Shown here: positions 25,218 through 27,165 of the stretch, one piece after another | How positions within the stretch are numbered: the first letter of the stretch is position 1 | Layout of the letters: every line of letters starts with the position of its first letter | From: an uncultured Selenomonas sp. | GTDB taxonomy: Bacteria > Bacillota > Negativicutes > Selenomonadales > Selenomonadaceae | Direction: 5' to 3' | Assembly: GCA_905373085.1 (NCBI GenBank) | Contig: CAJPRR010000013.1 | Location: forward strand, 1 to 27,165 | Length of the DNA: 27,165 nt | Translations under genes and position numbers: made by a program | The notes under the pieces: generated by a model | Database searches by the model: none | Seen by the model: the letters and a program-made list of their open reading frames with translations, nothing else | What the model was told of the DNA's origin: nothing

Positions 25218-25244
25218 TGGCTCTTGGGAGCTTTCCAAGAGCCA
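25218..25244 (+). other. Strong hairpin immediately before riboswitch 3
   Basis: TGGCTCTTGG (25218-25227) and CCAAGAGCCA (25235-25244) form a perfect 10-bp stem with a 7-base loop, 15 bases before the aptamer. No T tract follows. It may protect the 5' end of the transcript or insulate aptamer folding. Between the receptor stop (25101) and here I see no gene and no consensus promoter. Confidence 0.5.
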
Positions 25245-25259
25245 GGACAACTTCATACC

Positions 25260-25402
25260 ACAGGAAATGGAAGCCGCAAGGCTGAGTGTGGGGAATCCGG
25301 TGCGAATCCGGAGCTGTTCCGCAACTGTATGGGGAGTCCCGCCATCGTACGTCTCTCACAAAGAGATGGCAGGGTGATGAGCTAAGTCAGAGTGCCGCCT
25401 GT
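25260..25402 (+). ncRNA. Cobalamin (B12) riboswitch 3
   Basis: The core reads GGGAATCCGGTGCGAATCCG, then GAGCTGTTCCGCAACTGTA, a variable arm, and GATGAGCTAAGTCAGAGTGCC. These are conserved cobalamin-aptamer blocks in a sequence variant distinct from riboswitches 1 and 2. P1 is ACAGG (25260-25264) with CCTGT (25398-25402). It leads the second autotransporter gene at 25625. Confidence 0.9.
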
Positions 25403-25442
25403 TTTCTTTTCGTTACGTCACTTGCGCGATACAGGATGACGC

Positions 25443-25479
25443 ACAGCAGGCCAGGGATTTTGGGCTGTTTTTTAACAGC
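25443..25479 (+). terminator. Possible terminator with competing hairpin after riboswitch 3
   Basis: ACAGC (25443-25447) can pair with GCTGT (25464-25468), helped by inner CC/GG pairs, and is followed by a T run (25468-25473). The downstream arm can alternatively form GCTGTT-TTTT-AACAGC (25464-25479). The two structures exclude each other, as in a terminator and alternative-fold pair. The first stem is short and bulged. From 25480 to 25624 I see no further gene. Confidence 0.4.
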
Positions 25480-25624
25480 ACTCATTTTCATGGAAGGCTA
25501 TGTGTTCTTTTTGTGTCGCGTTTTTTTGTTGGGCGTATGTCAAAGGAGGCGATGTCGATGGTGACGGAAAAGCCGGCAGAGTGTTAGGAGGGTCGGCAGA
25601 CAGGTCGGAGATTTTAGGGCATTT

Positions 25625-27165
25625 ATGGCGCAAAAAGCGCGTCTGAAGCAGCTGACTTTAGGCATCGCCGCAGCCTTGCTGGCAGGCTCATGGCAAGCGC
25701 CCGCATGGGCGGCGGAAGAGGGGCCGATTACGGAAAACAAGACGTTGACGGAAGATACGACGGTCAAGGTTGTGGAAAAAGGAGAGGAAATTCCGAAAGC
25801 TCCGGCAGGTGTCTATGCAAATCAGCCTCTTACGCTTGATATGGCGGGTCATGATCTGAATTTGCATCTCGATTTGAAGGATTTGAAGGGACGGAAAGCT
25901 CCCAGTACGCGAGGCTCAGGGATTTTTATTCAGTCAAAATCTTCTCTGACGATTCACAGTGACAAGGCAAATCCTCATGCGGAGAATCGCCTCATCACGA
26001 TCAACGCGCGTGGCGGATGGCTGGATGCCGGCTCGACGGGCGGTGCGACGAGCGGCATCTATTTTAAGGATTGGGCACGTGGCCCGATGAATGCCGAGAT
26101 CCAAGCCGATGTCACCGTCGAGCAGCTTTGGTCGGGCAGAGAACCTGCACGCGGCATCTGGGCACCGGGACAGGCGACACTCGATCTCAAGGGAAAGTTC
26201 ACGATCAAGCCGGATGGCATCTATCACTACTATACAGAGGCGCCGAACGGCTCGAATAAAAAGGCGCCGGGCGCGTATGGCATCCACGTCGAAGGGAAAA
26301 ATAACAATATCAAGATTCGGAGCGTGGACATCACCGCTACGCGCATCCAGCGAGGTATCCAATTTGGCGGGGATTTTGACGCGGCAACAAAGAGCACGGT
26401 GCGGATCGGCGGCGGTACGTTCAAGGTCAAGGAAAATGCAGCGCGCGATCATCGGCTGATGTACCTGAAAGGCACGTCAAAGAGTGAGAACACGAACCGC
26501 ATCTATTTCAATACGAACGAGGACGGCACGGACGCAGGTACGCAGACGACGGACTTGGAAGGCTTCATTGATGTCGAGAAAAACGGTGAAGTCTATCTGG
26601 GGCTGAGCGATGCGTTGTCGAAATGGCTCGGCGGTACGAAGCACGATGCGCAGGGGAAGACGACGCTTCTTTTGAAGAACGGCGCGACGTGGGATACGAA
26701 GAACAGCGGGCGCGGCACGCGGCTTGCCCGGCTCTCAAGCGTGGACGGCACCGCGGGACATATTTTCCAGAACGATACGGGCAAGCTGACGATCGACGAC
26801 TATGCGGGCCGGCAGAATATCTACTATAGCCATGCGGGCGGCGACGGCACGGATACATCGCACTACAAGGCTGGCGATACGCACATCGTCAAGGCGGCGG
26901 CGAACTCTTTCGTCACGATGGTGACGGATCGCGCGTCTACGACGACGACGGATGAGAAGATCCACCAGACGCTCAACGCGCTCGCAGGCAAGCTATACTA
27001 CGATGAGGCGAAATCCGGGCAGAAGAATCTTAAGGGCAAGGCGGTTCTCGCAGAAGAACTGACGGCATCTTCGGCGGCGCTTTCTCTGCATTCGGAGGAA
27101 ATCGCGTTCGATGCGGGAAGCGGCAAGGGAAGCACGACAGCGAGCATCGTCAGAGATCGGCAGAT
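25625..27165 (+). CDS. Second large autotransporter, 3' end outside window
   Basis: The frame is open from ATG 25625 to the window end (about 513 residues). A signal peptide of about 29 residues (MAQKARLKQLTLGIAAALLA, cleavage near AWA|AE) is followed directly by a beta-helical passenger: TLTEDTTVKVV, LTLDMAGHDLNLHLDL, a Gly/Asn/Thr-rich region, then NGATWDTKNSG, TIDDYAGRQNIYYSH, TLNALAGKLYY and ELTASSAALS. These match the repeat cassettes of the giant autotransporter, but the propeller-like N-terminal domain is missing. AGGG (25616-25619) is a modest ribosome binding site; no other start exists before the in-frame stop at 25562. Riboswitch 3 leads the gene, so it should also be made when B12 is low. 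The C-terminal barrel is expected beyond the window but not seen. Confidence 0.85.
   Translation, partial: MAQKARLKQLTLGIAAALLAGSWQAPAWAAEEGPITENKTLTEDTTVKVVEKGEEIPKAPAGVYANQPLTLDMAGHDLNLHLDLKDLKGRKAPSTRGSGIFIQSKSSLTIHSDKANPHAENRLITINARGGWLDAGSTGGATSGIYFKDWARGPMNAEIQADVTVEQLWSGREPARGIWAPGQATLDLKGKFTIKPDGIYHYYTEAPNGSNKKAPGAYGIHVEGKNNNIKIRSVDITATRIQRGIQFGGDFDAATKSTVRIGGGTFKVKENAARDHRLMYLKGTSKSENTNRIYFNTNEDGTDAGTQTTDLEGFIDVEKNGEVYLGLSDALSKWLGGTKHDAQGKTTLLLKNGATWDTKNSGRGTRLARLSSVDGTAGHIFQNDTGKLTIDDYAGRQNIYYSHAGGDGTDTSHYKAGDTHIVKAAANSFVTMVTDRASTTTTDEKIHQTLNALAGKLYYDEAKSGQKNLKGKAVLAEELTASSAALSLHSEEIAFDAGSGKGSTTASIVRDRQ

Noticed and set aside
25167..25564. Small open frames of 72 and 92 codons before the second autotransporter
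   Set aside because: Both overlap riboswitch 3 and their sequence is explained by the conserved RNA; no ribosome binding site or protein family is apparent.

Overview
The window looks like chromosomal DNA of a diderm Firmicute, most likely a Negativicute close to Selenomonas. It combines Firmicute-style GGAGG ribosome binding sites and bacterial sigma-70-type promoters with outer-membrane proteins (two TonB-dependent receptors and two type V autotransporters). Most of it is G+C-rich. One block, about 4.36-6.4 kb, is clearly A+T-rich. The taxonomic placement is inferred from gene content.

Layout. Positions 1-1292 are the right-hand part of an ISL3-family insertion sequence whose left end lies outside the window. 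A tRNA-Ser(TGA) on the minus strand follows, with its own promoter and terminator. Next is a divergent pair: a TetR-family repressor (minus) and a heavy-metal P1B-type ATPase (plus), sharing a 179-bp control region with two perfect palindromes. An A+T-rich two-gene operon (4417-6221) encodes a ComF-like phosphoribosyltransferase and a DprA/Smf-like protein with a 4-base overlap. It resembles a horizontally acquired accessory system, possibly a defence system.

From about 6.35 kb to the right end the window is dominated by cobalamin. Three cobalamin riboswitches (6419-6566, 22750-22925, 25260-25402) each precede surface-protein genes. The first leads a TonB-dependent receptor (6855-9326), followed 12 bases later by a 4005-residue autotransporter (9339-21356). 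The second leads a shorter BtuB-like receptor (23167-25101). The third leads a second autotransporter that runs off the window (25625 onward). A TIM-barrel protein of the AP-endonuclease-2/xylose-isomerase-like superfamily (21642-22616) sits between the first two units. That is the superfamily of the cobamide-remodelling enzyme CbiR.

Working model (inference). The second half is a cobamide acquisition locus that is switched on when B12 is scarce. The giant autotransporter starts with a roughly 430-residue region resembling a beta-propeller, followed by six long repeat cassettes and a C-terminal outer-membrane barrel. A surface-displayed propeller beside a B12-regulated TonB receptor recalls BtuG/BtuB of Bacteroidetes, where a surface propeller lipoprotein captures cobalamin for the receptor. 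Here the capture domain would be displayed by an autotransporter instead. This is the most interesting hypothesis in the window and it has not been tested.
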